Positions 27,142 through 37,324 of a stretch of DNA of 64,000 nucleotides are shown here, one piece after another. The translations under genes were made by a program, and so were the position numbers. This DNA comes from Porphyromonas pasteri (GTDB lineage: Bacteria > Bacteroidota > Bacteroidia > Bacteroidales > Porphyromonadaceae): contig NZ_BMPU01000001.1 in NCBI RefSeq assembly GCF_014647755.1, forward strand, positions 186,001 through 250,000, in the 5' to 3' direction. Each line of letters starts with the position of its first letter. The stretch's first letter is position 1. The notes below the pieces were generated by a model that searched no databases, had not been told where the DNA came from, and was given only the letters and a program-made list of their open reading frames with translations.

Positions 27142-27972
27142 ATGAGCTATAATCTCTTAGCAGGAAAGAAGGGGATCATCTTCGGTGCTCTCAACGAACA
27201 GTCCATCGCTTGGCGCGTCGCAGAACGTGCTGTAGAAGAAGGCGCAGAAATCATCCTTACCAACACGGCTGTAGCTGTTCGCATGGGCCAGCTGAATGAG
27301 CTGGGCCAGAAGCTCAATGCTAAGGTCGTCCCCGCTGACGCTACGAAGGAAGAAGAACTCGAAGTTGTCTTCCAGGAAGCTATGAAGAGCTTCGGCAAGG
27401 TTGACTTCGTCCTCCACTCCATCGGTATGAGCCCCAACGTCCGTAAGGGTCGTGCTTACGATGACCTCGACTACAAGATGCTCCAGACGACCTTCGATAT
27501 CTCGGCTGTATCTTTCCACAAGATGCTGCAGGTAGCTAAGAAGCTCGACGCTATCGCAGAAGGTGGCTCTGTCGTCGCTCTTACTTATATCGCTGCACAG
27601 CGTACCTTCGTCGGCTATAGCGATATGGCTGATGCTAAGAGCCTCTTAGAGTCTATCGCTCGTAGCTTCGGTTACATCTACGGTCGCGACAAGGGTGTCC
27701 GTATCAATACCGTCTCCCAGTCTCCTACGGTCACGACTGCTGGTAGCGGTGTCAAGGGTATGTCTGACCTGCTCGACTTCGCAGAAGACCTCTCTCCCCT
27801 CGGTAACGCTGACGCTAACGACTGCGCAGACTACTGTATCACGCTCTTCAGCGACCTGACGCGCAAGATCACGATGCAGAATCTCTTCAACGATGGTGGC
27901 TTCAGCTCCATGGGTATGAGCGCTGCTGCTATCGAAGCCTTTGCTACGGGTCGCGCAAACCGCGAGAAGTAG
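27142..27972 (+). CDS. fabI: enoyl-[acyl-carrier-protein] reductase (NADH)
   Basis: Reduces enoyl-ACP in the last step of each fatty-acid elongation round. 276 residues from the ATG after the promoter. Short-chain-dehydrogenase fold with the FabI-type nucleotide site (GALNEQSIAWRVA, about 15-27), HSIGMSP (92-98), and the catalytic Tyr159-x6-Lys166 with an upstream Tyr149. lptB follows 38 bases later and is probably co-transcribed, linking fatty acid supply with LPS export. Confidence 0.95.
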   Translation: MSYNLLAGKKGIIFGALNEQSIAWRVAERAVEEGAEIILTNTAVAVRMGQLNELGQKLNAKVVPADATKEEELEVVFQEAMKSFGKVDFVLHSIGMSPNVRKGRAYDDLDYKMLQTTFDISAVSFHKMLQVAKKLDAIAEGGSVVALTYIAAQRTFVGYSDMADAKSLLESIARSFGYIYGRDKGVRINTVSQSPTVTTAGSGVKGMSDLLDFAEDLSPLGNADANDCADYCITLFSDLTRKITMQNLFNDGGFSSMGMSAAAIEAFATGRANREK

Positions 27973-28010
27973 TTCCCACAAACCGAAGAGGCTTTATACA
28001 GCTTTAGGCA

Positions 28011-28766
28011 ATGATACTTCGCACAGAGAACCTCGTCAAGCGCTATCGCTCGCGTACGGTCGTCAACCACGTCTCGATACAAGTCGGGCAGGGGGAGATC
28101 GTCGGGCTACTTGGCCCTAATGGTGCAGGGAAGACGACGACCTTCTATATGACGGTCGGTCTGGTTGTCCCCAACGAAGGGCGTATCTATCTCGATGACC
28201 AGGATATCACGAAGTATCCCGTCTACCGCCGAGCACAAGCTGGTATCGGTTATTTGGCTCAGGAAGCTTCGATCTATCGTAAGCTCAGCGTGGAGGATAA
28301 TATCCTCTCGGTGCTGGAGCTGACGAATCGAACGAAGCAGGAGCAGCAGGCACGTCTTGAGGAGCTCATCGCTGAGTTCCGCTTAGAAAAGGTACGTACG
28401 AACGCTGGTAACCGCCTCTCGGGTGGTGAGCGTCGTCGTGCTGAGATCGCTCGCTGTCTGGCGATTGACCCGAAGTTCATCATGCTTGACGAGCCGTTCG
28501 CTGGTGTCGATCCTATCGCTGTGCAGGATATTCAGAGCATCGTAGCTCAGCTTCGCCACAAGAATATCGGCATCCTCATCACTGACCACAACGTCTACGA
28601 GACGCTCAGTATCACCGACCGTGCCTATCTCCTCTTCGAGGGGAAGGTGCTCTTCGAAGGGACTGCTGAGGAGTTGGCCGAGAATGAGATCGTGCGTGAG
28701 AAGTACTTGGGTAAGGACTTCCAGCTACGACGTCGTACCTTCGATATCGATACGACGAAGGAATAG
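28011..28766 (+). CDS. lptB: LPS export ABC transporter ATP-binding protein
   Basis: ATPase of the LptB2FG complex that extracts LPS from the inner membrane. 251 residues. Walker A GPNGAGKT (35-42), signature [13 protein letters not shown] near 137, Walker [14 protein letters not shown] near 158, and switch His in ITDHN. The GVDPIAV context is typical of LptB. A C-terminal extension of about 10 basic residues follows. It is terminated by the hairpin at 28796. Confidence 0.92.
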   Translation: MILRTENLVKRYRSRTVVNHVSIQVGQGEIVGLLGPNGAGKTTTFYMTVGLVVPNEGRIYLDDQDITKYPVYRRAQAGIGYLAQEASIYRKLSVEDNILSVLELTNRTKQEQQARLEELIAEFRLEKVRTNAGNRLSGGERRRAEIARCLAIDPKFIMLDEPFAGVDPIAVQDIQSIVAQLRHKNIGILITDHNVYETLSITDRAYLLFEGKVLFEGTAEELAENEIVREKYLGKDFQLRRRTFDIDTTKE

Positions 28767-28795
28767 CCTTCGGCTTCTTCAGAAGTAGAAAACGA

Positions 28796-28842
28796 TTAGC
28801 CCCCGATTCCAAGACATTGGATCGGGGGCTAACTGCTTTTAT
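28796..28842 (+). terminator. terminator of fabI-lptB
   Basis: Stem TTAGCCCCCGATTCCAA (28796-28812) with TTGGATCGGGGGCTAA (28817-28832), one bulged T, then CTGCTTTT. Confidence 0.85.
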
Positions 28843-28918
28843 ATATATACTATTTTGAGGGCTTTGATTTCCCTCCCATAGGTCTACTTAGCCGACTTCA
28901 CTATAGGCTGTGAAACGA

Positions 28919-29019
28919 ACCAGTACTGCTCCGCATTGCGACCAGTACTGGTAACTAATATCGACCAGTACTGCTCACGCTTCGGATCAGTACTGGTCGC
29001 TTCGCTGACCAGTACTGGT
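28919..29019. repeat. 22-bp-period palindrome array 4 (5 units)
   Basis: 12-bp units at 28919, 28941, 28964, 28986 and 29008 (steps 22, 23, 22, 22). The core is ACCAGTACTGGT, with end variants ACCAGTACTGCT and ATCAGTACTGGT. The outer halves form an imperfect inverted repeat: CGAACCAGTACTG at the left end mirrors CAGTACTGGTTCG at the right, and most spacer positions also pair. It lies between two convergent terminators. Confidence 0.9.
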
Positions 29020-29052
29020 TCGTTTTTCCTCCTCTCTGTGACGCACACAAGT

Positions 29053-29097
29053 AAGCCCTATATCGCCAGCTTAGATGCTGCTGGTGATATAGGGCTT
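29053..29097 (-). terminator. terminator of the hydrolase-ruvB-flippase operon
   Basis: Stem AAGCCCTATATCGCCAGC (29053-29070) with GCTGGTGATATAGGGCTT (29080-29097), 18 bp with one G-T pair, just after the flippase stop. Confidence 0.8.
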
Positions 29098-29118
29098 GCT
29101 TTATTAGAGAGGGGGAGT

Positions 29119-30621
29119 TTACCTCTTGAGAAGCTTCTTTCTTAGAGTGACGAGGGCACCCTTGGGTACTTCGTAGCGATAGATGATCCCGATGAAAATA
29201 AGTAGCAGGAGTGTATTGACTGCCATGTGGAGTATGGGAGCATCGGGCAGGGCTTGTGCGATGGCCCATTCAGCAGCGTAGAGTACGCCTGTAAGGAGTG
29301 TGTACAGTCCGAGTCGAGGCAGGTCGTAGTCTACGGGGTAGTAGTGCTGGCCGAGGGCGTAAGAGAAGAGCATCACGCCACCATTGGCTACTACTGATGC
29401 CCATGCGCAGGCCATGAAGCCGTAGCGGGGAGCCAGCAGGACGATGAGTAGTACTGTCAGTGCACAGCCTACGATCGAGAGGATAGCCCCCCAGTGTGTG
29501 CGGTCGGTGACCTTGTACCAGAGTGAGAGGTTGAAGTACACGCCGAACATTAACTGCCCTGCCATGATCCAAGGCACGACAGAGAGCCCAGGGTAATAGG
29601 CTGGTGCGATGAGGAGCTTCAAGATATCCATGTAGCTCATCACTGCCAGGAAGATAAAGAGCGTGAAGAGCACATAGTACGTCATCGACGAGGAGTAAGC
29701 TCGGCGAGCAGCATCCTCACCCTTCTTCTTCTCGGCGAAGATGAAGGGGTCATAAGCGTAGCGGAAAGCCTGCGTGAAGAGGACCATTACGACAGCCAGC
29801 TTGTAGCAAGCTCCGTAGATCCCCAGCTGTGCGTTAGCGTAGTGGGAGTCCTCAAATAGAAGAGGGAAGAGAATCTTGTCTGCTTGGTTGTTGAAGTTGC
29901 CCGCTAAGCCTAAGAGGAGCATTGGCAGGGCATAGCGAAGCATGGAGCGAAGGAGCTTGCTGTCGAAGTGCCCCGTAGCCTTACGCAGGGTGGGGAGGAG
30001 CAGGAGGAATTGCAGGCCATTGCTCACCAGATTGATCCCGAAGATATACTGCAGGGCGTGCTCTCTGGGATGGAGTTCTCCAAGGATAGGGATGTACTCA
30101 CTAAGAGCAGGGACGCCGTAGAAGGCGAAGAGCGTCAGGAGGATGGTCGCCCCGACGAAGCTCATACGTACGGTCATGAACCACCAAGGGCGCTGCTCGT
30201 AGCGGAGGTAGCCCAGCGGAATGGCCATGAAGGCATCGCTGGCAACGATGATGAGGAGGTAGCTCAGGAGATCCTTGTTCTCTGCGACGTGGAGCACTGT
30301 CGCTAAGGGATCGAGGAAGAGCCAGCCGAGTAGTACGAAGAGCGTGGAGGTTACCCCAAGAGACCATAGGGTCGTCGAATAGACGTCAGCAGGCTGCTCA
30401 TGCTTGTTCGCAAAGCGGAAGAATGCCGTCTCCATCCCATAGGTGAGGATGATCATCAAGATAGCGGTCCAAGCATAGAGGTTAGTCATCTGCCCAAATT
30501 CCTCGGTGATGAGTATGCGGACGTAGACGAAGGTAAGGAGCCAGTTCAGGAAGCGCCCGAACATACTGCTCAGGCCATAGACTGCTGTATCCTTGATTAG
30601 TGAGGTAAGTGTACTACTCAT
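29119..30621 (-). CDS. polysaccharide/oligosaccharide flippase-like membrane protein
   Basis: 500 residues with about 12-14 hydrophobic segments in the MOP superfamily pattern, opening with an AVYGLSSMFGRFLNWLL stretch typical of Wzx-like and polysaccharide biosynthesis proteins. It probably moves a lipid-linked glycan across the inner membrane; the substrate is not predictable. It starts 18 bases after ruvB and is the last gene of its operon. Confidence 0.85.
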   Translation of the reverse strand: MSSTLTSLIKDTAVYGLSSMFGRFLNWLLTFVYVRILITEEFGQMTNLYAWTAILMIILTYGMETAFFRFANKHEQPADVYSTTLWSLGVTSTLFVLLGWLFLDPLATVLHVAENKDLLSYLLIIVASDAFMAIPLGYLRYEQRPWWFMTVRMSFVGATILLTLFAFYGVPALSEYIPILGELHPREHALQYIFGINLVSNGLQFLLLLPTLRKATGHFDSKLLRSMLRYALPMLLLGLAGNFNNQADKILFPLLFEDSHYANAQLGIYGACYKLAVVMVLFTQAFRYAYDPFIFAEKKKGEDAARRAYSSSMTYYVLFTLFIFLAVMSYMDILKLLIAPAYYPGLSVVPWIMAGQLMFGVYFNLSLWYKVTDRTHWGAILSIVGCALTVLLIVLLAPRYGFMACAWASVVANGGVMLFSYALGQHYYPVDYDLPRLGLYTLLTGVLYAAEWAIAQALPDAPILHMAVNTLLLLIFIGIIYRYEVPKGALVTLRKKLLKR

Positions 30622-30639
30622 TGTGGTGGTCGTATGCCC

Positions 30640-31689
30640 TTAGTAATTGTCGTCATCGAAGAAGCTCCCCGCTTGGCGGATGCGGGGCTTCCTCCCCAGA
30701 TGACTATAAGCTAAGTCCGTGGCTTCACGGCCACGGGGCGTGCGCTTGATGAAGCCTTCCTTGATGAGGTAGGGTTCGTAGACTTCCTCCACCGTGCCAG
30801 GATCTTCGCCCAATGCGGTAGCGATCGTCGTCAGTCCAACGGGGCCACCAGCGAACTTATCGATGATCACTCCGAGGAGCTTATTGTCTATGTAGTCAAG
30901 CCCGTAGCGGTCGATGTTCAAGGCTTCGAGAGCATAGCAAGCGATCTCCTTGGTGATACGCCCATCACCCTTGACTTGGGCGAAGTCACGTACACGGCGA
31001 AGTAGCGCATTAGCGATACGTGGCGTCCCACGGCTACGGGAAGCTACCTCGACTGCAGCACTGGGTACGCAGGGCGTCTGCAGGATATCCGCCGAGCGAT
31101 GGACGATGTCTGCAAGCGTCTCGATGTCGTAGTACTCCAGATGCAGATTGATACCGAAGCGAGCGCGCAGGGGGGCGGTCAAGAGCCCACTACGGGTCGT
31201 GGCGCCCACAAGCGTGAAGGGATTGAGGTCGATCTGTATGGAGCGTGCGCTGGGACCTTTATCCAGCATGATGTCGATGCGGTAGTCCTCCATAGCCGAG
31301 TAGAGGTATTCCTCCACGATGGGACTCAGGCGGTGGATCTCATCGATGAAGAGCACGTCATTGGGCTCAAGTGAGGTAAGAAGCCCAGCTAAGTCCCCAG
31401 GCTTATCCAGCACAGGGCCTGAGGTGATCTTGATACCGACACCGAGTTCGGCCGCGATGATGTGGGATAGGGTAGTCTTCCCGAGGCCTGGAGGGCCGTA
31501 GAGGAGGACGTGATCCAGTGCGTCAGAGCGCATCTTCGCAGCCTGTACGAAGATCTTGAGGTTCTCTACCGCCTTGTCCTGCCCACGGAAGGTGTCGAAG
31601 GAGAGGGGGCGGAGTGCACGATCGATATCTTGCTCTTCTGTGGAGAGCGTAGACTGATCGCGTATGTCGAAGCTATCGAGATCCGGCAT
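30640..31689 (-). CDS. ruvB: Holliday junction branch migration helicase subunit RuvB
   Basis: AAA+ motor that with RuvA drives branch migration. 349 residues. Walker A GPPGLGKT (65-72), Walker B IDEIH near 118, sensor GATTRSGLL, and a C-terminal winged helix with [12 protein letters not shown]. An upstream in-frame ATG at 31833 would run back into the hydrolase gene, so MPDLDS is chosen. The start is 4 bases after the hydrolase stop. Confidence 0.96.
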   Translation of the reverse strand: MPDLDSFDIRDQSTLSTEEQDIDRALRPLSFDTFRGQDKAVENLKIFVQAAKMRSDALDHVLLYGPPGLGKTTLSHIIAAELGVGIKITSGPVLDKPGDLAGLLTSLEPNDVLFIDEIHRLSPIVEEYLYSAMEDYRIDIMLDKGPSARSIQIDLNPFTLVGATTRSGLLTAPLRARFGINLHLEYYDIETLADIVHRSADILQTPCVPSAAVEVASRSRGTPRIANALLRRVRDFAQVKGDGRITKEIACYALEALNIDRYGLDYIDNKLLGVIIDKFAGGPVGLTTIATALGEDPGTVEEVYEPYLIKEGFIKRTPRGREATDLAYSHLGRKPRIRQAGSFFDDDNY

Positions 31690-31693
31690 GAGG

Positions 31694-32728
31694 CTATGGA
31701 TGTGATGTGGAGTGAAGTGAGTCGAGGAATGTGAAGAGCGTGCGGTAGACCGTGGCGTAAGCGGTGGAGTCACTCGAGAGGAAAAGGTCGTGGAGGCCGT
31801 TGGGGATGCGGTGTGCCTCGACTTGAGGGCCAAGCTTCTTCCCGTAGCGCTGTATATCCTCTACGTCCAGCACGAGGTCAGCCTTACCGAAGGCTTCTTG
31901 CCACACGCCCTTAGCGCGGATACTCTTGTCTGAGCTCATCAAGAGGATAGGCATCGGGAGTTGTAGACCACGCTGTACACGCTTATGCCCACGACGAATA
32001 GCACGGAGCCAACCGAGGCGGATGGGATGTCCATAGTCCTTCTTGAGATGCGTGTCGTAGTCCCATGGCCCGTGATATCGGGAGAGCAAAGACTGGGCAT
32101 AGAGGTCGGGTGACTTAGATACCCCACTGATGACCTTGCTTGGAGCTATACCCGCTGAAGCGGTCAGTAGGGGAAGGACAATCTTCTCCTCAGCCTTCGA
32201 GAAGTTGAAGTCAAAGAAAGGACTATTGAGGATGAAGGCACGGATGCTATCTTGATTCTTCGTGTCCGCAAGATAAAGGGAGGTGATGAGCCCACCTGTC
32301 GAGTGTGCCATCAGATAGACCTCCTCGGCACCTTCCTCACGGATGATCTTCAGTGCTGCCCCCAGCTCCTCGTAGTACTCTCGTAGGTCTCGTACCTCGA
32401 AGGCATCTTGATGAGGGAGGATAGAGCGCCCATATTTGCGTAGATCGAGAGCATAGAAGTCAATCCCATGCTGAGCGATACTATCTCCCATAGCGGCCTG
32501 GAAGAAGTAATCATTGTATCCGTGTACGTAGAGTAGGGCCCGCTTAGAGGGAGTAGTGCGGTCATGTCGTATGAGTGTAGCGGTGACAGCTCCTGCGTAG
32601 TCATCTCGCATCTGTAGTGTGCGCTGGCTGTAGCCTGAGATGCTATCAGCACGCCATTGTGCGGAGAGCTCCAGACCAAGTAGACTGCACGTGATGAGAA
32701 GGAGGAGGATATAAAGTCGTCGTTTCAT
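31694..32728 (-). CDS. exported alpha/beta hydrolase
   Basis: 344 residues. Signal peptide (about 1-24, ELSAQ) and an alpha/beta hydrolase fold of the monoglyceride-lipase / serine aminopeptidase S33 type: oxyanion segment YVHGYND near 67, nucleophile Ser143 in AHSTGG, and probable catalytic His in NGLHDLFLS near the C-terminus. It probably acts in the periplasm on lipid or ester substrates. It is the first gene of an operon with ruvB and a flippase. Confidence 0.82.
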   Translation of the reverse strand: MKRRLYILLLLITCSLLGLELSAQWRADSISGYSQRTLQMRDDYAGAVTATLIRHDRTTPSKRALLYVHGYNDYFFQAAMGDSIAQHGIDFYALDLRKYGRSILPHQDAFEVRDLREYYEELGAALKIIREEGAEEVYLMAHSTGGLITSLYLADTKNQDSIRAFILNSPFFDFNFSKAEEKIVLPLLTASAGIAPSKVISGVSKSPDLYAQSLLSRYHGPWDYDTHLKKDYGHPIRLGWLRAIRRGHKRVQRGLQLPMPILLMSSDKSIRAKGVWQEAFGKADLVLDVEDIQRYGKKLGPQVEAHRIPNGLHDLFLSSDSTAYATVYRTLFTFLDSLHSTSHP

Positions 32729-32825
32729 ACTACCTGTTTGTATTGACTTGAATGCAAAGATAACTTAAATCACGCCATGCCGTGGCGGTAGGCTCTGTCG
32801 GAGTATGGGCTTTGCGCTAAAATAA

Positions 32826-32859
32826 AGCGAGCTATCCAGCCTCTGCTGGACAGCTCGCT
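32826..32859 (-). terminator. terminator of the small membrane protein gene
   Basis: Stem AGCGAGCTATCCAGC (32826-32840) with GCTGGACAGCTCGCT (32845-32859), one mismatch, followed on the minus strand by TTATTTTAG. Confidence 0.8.
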
Positions 32860-32890
32860 ATGGGAGTGATGTACTTCTTGGGTCCGGTGG

Positions 32891-33055
32891 TTACGCCTTC
32901 TTGTTGATGAAGATGTGGCCGAGAAAGCCGAGGACGACGAGTGTAAGCCCCGTGCCGAGGAAGAGGTTGGCATTCTCTACCTGGTCCGTGAAGTAAGTGA
33001 AGAGCTGAAGAAGAGCCCCGATGAGCATCACGATGATACCGATATACTGCTTCAT
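32891..33055 (-). CDS. small two-helix membrane protein
   Basis: 54 residues: MKQY, a hydrophobic helix (about 5-22), a polar turn FTDQVENAN, a second helix (about 32-48) and a basic tail INKKA. It is followed by its own terminator. The in-frame ATG at 33160 would add 35 unconvincing residues. No named family is recognised with certainty; similar short proteins are common in Bacteroidota. Function unknown. Confidence 0.7.
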   Translation of the reverse strand: MKQYIGIIVMLIGALLQLFTYFTDQVENANLFLGTGLTLVVLGFLGHIFINKKA

Positions 33056-33142
33056 AATGTCTCTATGTACTATGGTTATGTGTATGTTCTCTATATGCAA
33101 AGTACGCAATAATTCCGTACATGACGAAACGCTTACAGAAGA

Positions 33143-33184
33143 TAGCCCCCGATACCCCATCTCTATGGAGATATCAGGGGGCTA
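33143..33184 (-). terminator. pnp terminator
   Basis: Outer stem TAGCCCCC (33143-33150) with GGGGGCTA (33177-33184), extended inward with a bulge (GATA/TATC, CCAT/ATGG). It lies 60 bases after the pnp stop. Confidence 0.75.
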
Positions 33185-33244
33185 CTCTTGTGAAATTGCG
33201 ACTCTGTGAAGGGGAGGGCGCAAGCCTCCTCTATTAGATGCTAA

Positions 33245-35419
33245 TTAGCGAGGACGACGCTCACCGCGGTCGGGGCGGGGACGACGCTCGGGCTCCTTAT
33301 AGCCTTCGGGCTTGGGAAGCAGGGCACGACGGCTGAGCTTGAACTTACCCGTCTTCTGGTCGATGTCGATGAGCTTGACTTCGATCTGCTGACCTTCTTC
33401 GAGGCCCGTGTCTTCGATCTTTTCGTAGCGCTTCCAGTCGATCTCAGAGATGTGGAGCAGACCGTCCTTACCGGGGAGGAACTCTACGAAGCAGCCGTAA
33501 GGCATGACCGAAGAGATCTTACCCTGATAGACTTCGCCTACCTCAGGCATAGCGACGATGCCCTTGATGAGGCCAACAGCCGTATCGATAGCATCCTTGT
33601 TGGATGCGCTGATTTCGACTACGCCGACGCCATCCACTTCTTCGATGCTGATAGAGGCACCGCTCTTCTCCTGCATACCCTGGATGATCTTACCACCAGG
33701 GCCGATGACAGCACCGATGAATTCCTTGCCGATACGCAGGGTCACGATGCGAGGAGCATGGGGCTTGAGGTCTTCGCGAGTCTCGGGCTGAGCTTCGAGG
33801 ATCTTACCGAGGATGTGCAGACGACCTTCGCGAGCCTGTGCCAGAGCACGCTCGAGGATTTCGTAGCTAAGACCATCGACCTTGATGTCCATCTGAGTAG
33901 CGGTGATACCGTCAGCGGTACCCGTTACCTTGAAGTCCATATCACCGAGGTGATCTTCGTCACCGAGGATGTCGGAGAGGATCGCGTAGTTCGTACCCTT
34001 GTTCTCAGAGATCAGACCCATGGCGATACCCGATACGGGCTTAGCGATGGGTACACCAGCGTCACGCAGAGCGAGCGTACCAGCACATACCGTAGCCATC
34101 GAAGAAGAGCCGTTAGACTCGAGGATGTCGGAGACGACACGGACTACGTAGGGGTACTGAGCGGGGAGCATGCGCTTGAGGGCGCGGTGAGCGAGGTTCC
34201 CGTGACCGATCTCACGACGGCCGACACCACGCTGTGGGCGAGCGTCTCCAGTAGAGAAGGGAGGGAAGTTATAGTGGAGGAGGAAGCGTTCCCTACCGTA
34301 GTTAAGTACGTCATCGACGAGCTTCTCATCACTCTTCGTACCGAGGGTGACCGTCGTCAGAGACTGCGTCTCACCACGGGTGAAGACTGCAGAGCCGTGA
34401 GGTCCGGGCAGGTAATCCGTTTCGATCCAGATAGGACGGATCTCGGTGGTCTTACGACCGTCAAGGCGCTTGCCTTCGTCGAGGATAGCACGGCGCATAG
34501 CTTCCTTCTCGACATCGTGGTAGTAGCGAGCGATGAGGGGAGCCTTCGTCTCAAGTTCCTCTTCGGTGAACTTAGCCTTGTATTCCTCTACGATAGCATC
34601 GAAGGCCTCAGCACGAGCGTGCTTGTCGGTACCCGATACAGCTACGGCGTAGGCCTTAGCGTAGCAGGAGTCGTGTACATCCTTGCGCAGGTCTTCGTCG
34701 TTCTCTTCGTGGCAGTAGGTGCGCTTGACGAGCTTACCTACAGCTTCGCTGAGCTCGAGCTGAGCCTGGCACTGTACCTTAATGGCTTCGTGGGCTACCT
34801 TGATAGCCTCGAGCATTTCAGCTTCCTGGACTTCCTGCATTTCCCCTTCGACCATCATGATGTTATCGAGGGTAGCCCCTACCATGAGCTCGATATCAGC
34901 AGACTCAAGCTGCTCGAAGGTGGGGTTGATGATGAATTCGCCATTGACGCGGGCGACGCGGACCTCACTGATAGGACCGTTGAAGGGGATGTCCGATACG
35001 GCGAGGGCTGCAGAAGCAGCGAGCCCAGCCAGAGCATCAGGCATATCTACACCATCCGTAGAGAAGAGAATGACATTGACGAAGACTTCGGCATGGTAGT
35101 CATCTGGGAAGAGGGGACGCAGGGCACGGTCTACGAGACGGCAAGTCAGGATTTCATAGTCAGAAGCCTTGCCTTCGCGGCGCGTGAAGCCACCAGGGAA
35201 GCGACCGAAAGCGGCATACTTCTCCTTGTACTCGACCTGGAGGGGCATGAAGTCAACCCCAGGATTGGCATCCTTGGCTGCGCATACAGTGGCCAGCAGG
35301 ACGGTATTCCCCATGCGGAGGGTTACGGAACCGTCAGCCTGCTTGGCTAATTTCCCTGTCTCGATGACGATCTCTCTACCATCGGGCAGTGTGATTGTTT
35401 TGCTAATTGGCTGTAGCAT
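33245..35419 (-). CDS. pnp: polyribonucleotide nucleotidyltransferase
   Basis: Phosphorolytic 3'-to-5' exoribonuclease. 724 residues with the full order: two RNase PH-like domains (GGFTRREGK in the first; [21 protein letters not shown] in the second), a KH domain ([15 protein letters not shown]) and an S1 domain ([20 protein letters not shown]). The C-terminus is a basic proline/arginine-rich tail ([14 protein letters not shown]). TACCTTTG at 35461-35468 is the likely -7. Confidence 0.97.
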   Translation of the reverse strand: MLQPISKTITLPDGREIVIETGKLAKQADGSVTLRMGNTVLLATVCAAKDANPGVDFMPLQVEYKEKYAAFGRFPGGFTRREGKASDYEILTCRLVDRALRPLFPDDYHAEVFVNVILFSTDGVDMPDALAGLAASAALAVSDIPFNGPISEVRVARVNGEFIINPTFEQLESADIELMVGATLDNIMMVEGEMQEVQEAEMLEAIKVAHEAIKVQCQAQLELSEAVGKLVKRTYCHEENDEDLRKDVHDSCYAKAYAVAVSGTDKHARAEAFDAIVEEYKAKFTEEELETKAPLIARYYHDVEKEAMRRAILDEGKRLDGRKTTEIRPIWIETDYLPGPHGSAVFTRGETQSLTTVTLGTKSDEKLVDDVLNYGRERFLLHYNFPPFSTGDARPQRGVGRREIGHGNLAHRALKRMLPAQYPYVVRVVSDILESNGSSSMATVCAGTLALRDAGVPIAKPVSGIAMGLISENKGTNYAILSDILGDEDHLGDMDFKVTGTADGITATQMDIKVDGLSYEILERALAQAREGRLHILGKILEAQPETREDLKPHAPRIVTLRIGKEFIGAVIGPGGKIIQGMQEKSGASISIEEVDGVGVVEISASNKDAIDTAVGLIKGIVAMPEVGEVYQGKISSVMPYGCFVEFLPGKDGLLHISEIDWKRYEKIEDTGLEEGQQIEVKLIDIDQKTGKFKLSRRALLPKPEGYKEPERRPRPDRGERRPR

Positions 35420-35460
35420 TATTGTTCTTTATTGATTGATAACACCTTTAATAGTCGGGA

Positions 35461-35468
35461 CAAAGGTA
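35461..35468 (-). promoter_or_regulatory. pnp -7 element
   Basis: TACCTTTG on the minus strand, 42 bases before the start codon. The following region, 35469-35690, shows nothing recognisable. Confidence 0.55.
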
Positions 35469-35691
35469 GTCAAATAAACGGTACCAAGCGCCCCAGCTCT
35501 GTGATGTAGCCATACTTTGGAGGGAATTCTTATCTGCTACCTTCCTGCTTACCTTTATTCAGCTCCTCGAGGTCGGGCAATTTTGCCATAACGGAAGGGG
35601 GTTCAGTATGCCATAGAGCCTCTTTATGAGCTTGATCAAAGAAGACTCATCTGCTGCTCAACTTCGGCTGTCGTATAGGCCTATGATACGA

Positions 35692-35726
35692 ACCTATATT
35701 GGTCGCTGCTTTGACCTATATTAGGT
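35692..35726. repeat. two palindrome units at the end of repeat copy B
   Basis: ACCTATATTGGT at 35692 and ACCTATATTAGGT at 35714, 22 bp apart, next to the end of dispersed repeat copy B. The equivalent position in copy A begins the longer array 1. Confidence 0.75.
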
Positions 35727-36045
35727 TGTTGCTTCGCGTAGGGATAAAAGTTGTGGAGGAGTGGCAGATAAGTTTGGGCTACGTACGTGGCTCTAATATC
35801 TACGTACGTGGATATTTGGATTGACGTGCCTGGTCTTTAAGACTACGTACATAGATGCGGAAAAGCCACTACGGGAAGGCGCTTTTTTCTTCATAAGAAT
35901 GGCACTTTTCCCTCCGCTGAATAAGTGGAATACTCGCGATAAGGCGAAGGGCTTGCCCGATCACTTCGGAGAGGCATGTCGGGGAGCTGGGCGTGCGATG
36001 CCTTAGCACTCAAAATAGAGGGCCGGACTCTCGGCAACAGTCTCA
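35727..36045 (-). repeat. dispersed intergenic repeat, copy B
   Basis: Reverse complement of copy A over about 320 bp, with scattered substitutions and small indels. ACGTACGT motifs recur at 21-22 bp. A 61-codon open frame at 35821-36006 runs through it but is broken by an indel relative to copy A. It occupies the gap between pnp and prfB. Confidence 0.85.
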
Positions 36046-36095
36046 TCTTGTTCGTCCCGCTTGGAGGAATGGTAGTTGCATCTCTATCAAACGAA

Positions 36096-36131
36096 AGCCC
36101 TCGCTTAGAAGCCTAATTCTAAGCGAGGGCT
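36096..36131 (-). terminator. prfB terminator
   Basis: Perfect 15-bp stem (36096-36110 with 36117-36131) around GCCTAA, 33 bases after the prfB stop. Confidence 0.85.
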
Positions 36132-36164
36132 ATTCTATGCTAATAGTCGTGGTGAATGAAAGAA

Positions 36165-37284
36165 CTATTCCTCGTCCTTTCCTGCGAACTCCATCAAGTA
36201 GGCCTTGATGAATTCGTCGATATCTCCGTCCATAACGGCGGTGACATTCGAGGTCTGGTAGCCTGTGCGGTGATCCTTCACGCGGCGATCATCGAAGACG
36301 TAGCTGCGGATCTGGGCACCCCATTCGATTTTCTTCTTACCAGCCTCGACCTCGGCCTGCGCCTTGCGGCGACGCTCAAGCTCCTTGTCATAGAGCTGCG
36401 AGCGTAGGAGGCGAAGGGCATTCTCTCGGTTGTCAGTCTGCGATCGGGTCTCAGTATTCTCGATGATGATCTCCTCTTCCTCGCCCGTTTCGGGGTCCTT
36501 GTACTTATATCGTAGGCGTACCCCAGTCTCGACCTTATTGACGTTCTGCCCACCAGCTCCACTGGAGCGGAAGGTGTCCCAACTCATATTGGCGGGATTG
36601 ACCTCTACCTCGATGGTATCGTCTACCAGAGGTACGACGAAGACAGAGGCAAAGCTCGTCATGCGCTTCCCCTGTGCGTTGTAGGGGGAGATACGCACCA
36701 GGCGGTGTACACCTGTCTCGCTTTTGAGGAAGCCATAAGCTTGATCACCCTCGACCTGCATGGTCATGGTCTTGATGCCAGCTTCATCGCCGTCCTGCCA
36801 GTTGGTGATCGTGGTCTTATACCCTTGCTTGTCGCACCAGCGGCCATACATACGGGCAAGCATTGAAGCCCAGTCTTGGCTTTCGGTACCGCCAGCTCCA
36901 GCGTTGATCTTGAGTACGGCTCCAAGGTTGTCTTCCTCGGCACGGAGCATATTCTTAAGCTCGACCTCTCCGAAGAGGTGAATGGCACGCCCGTAGGCAT
37001 CATCAACTTCCTCTTCGGTGGTGATCTCCTCCTTATAATACTCAAGGGCGAGGGCTACCTCCTCGACGAGGCGCTCAGCTTCGTCATAGTAGGCGATCCA
37101 CTTTCGAAGGTCCTTGACCTTGCGCATCTGGGCTTCGGCGCGGGTGCGATCTTCCCAGAAGGAAGGGTCTGCCGTACGAAGCTCTTCTTCTTCTAATTGG
37201 ATACGTCGGCTATCGACGTCAAAGATACCTCCTCAGCGCAGTCTTGCGCTCCAGCAGGGCATTGAGCTGGTCTGTCGTTATCAT
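36165..37284 (-). CDS. prfB: peptide chain release factor 2 (programmed +1 frameshift)
   Basis: Terminates at UGA and UAA. Translation starts at 37284; 21 codons are read to an in-frame TGA at 37221-37219, then a +1 shift at CTT-T allows about 351 further codons, for a protein of about 372 residues. Motifs are the RF2-class recognition tripeptide SPY (RISPYNAQGKR) and GGQ ([13 protein letters not shown]). Without the shift only the internal ATG at 37127 would be available, losing the N-terminal helix. It starts 40 bases after the ABC-F gene and probably belongs to the same operon. Confidence 0.95.
37218..37233 (-). promoter_or_regulatory. RF2 autoregulatory frameshift site
   Basis: On the minus strand AGGAGG (37233-37228) lies three bases before the slippery CTT followed by TGAC, nearly identical to the E. 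coli prfB site. Low RF2 slows termination at this UGA and favours the +1 shift. The TATCTTTG inside it resembles a -7 element by coincidence. Confidence 0.95.
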
Positions 37285-37324
37285 AGACTTCTATGTGATT
37301 AGTGAATAAATAGTCGGAGGTATG

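Noticed and set aside
33452-35350. 632-codon open frame on the plus strand opposite pnp
   Set aside because: Shadow of the GC-rich pnp gene; no signal, domain or start context, and pnp itself is certain.
37220-37227. TATCTTTG -7-like element inside prfB
   Set aside because: It is part of the RF2 frameshift site and explained by that function.
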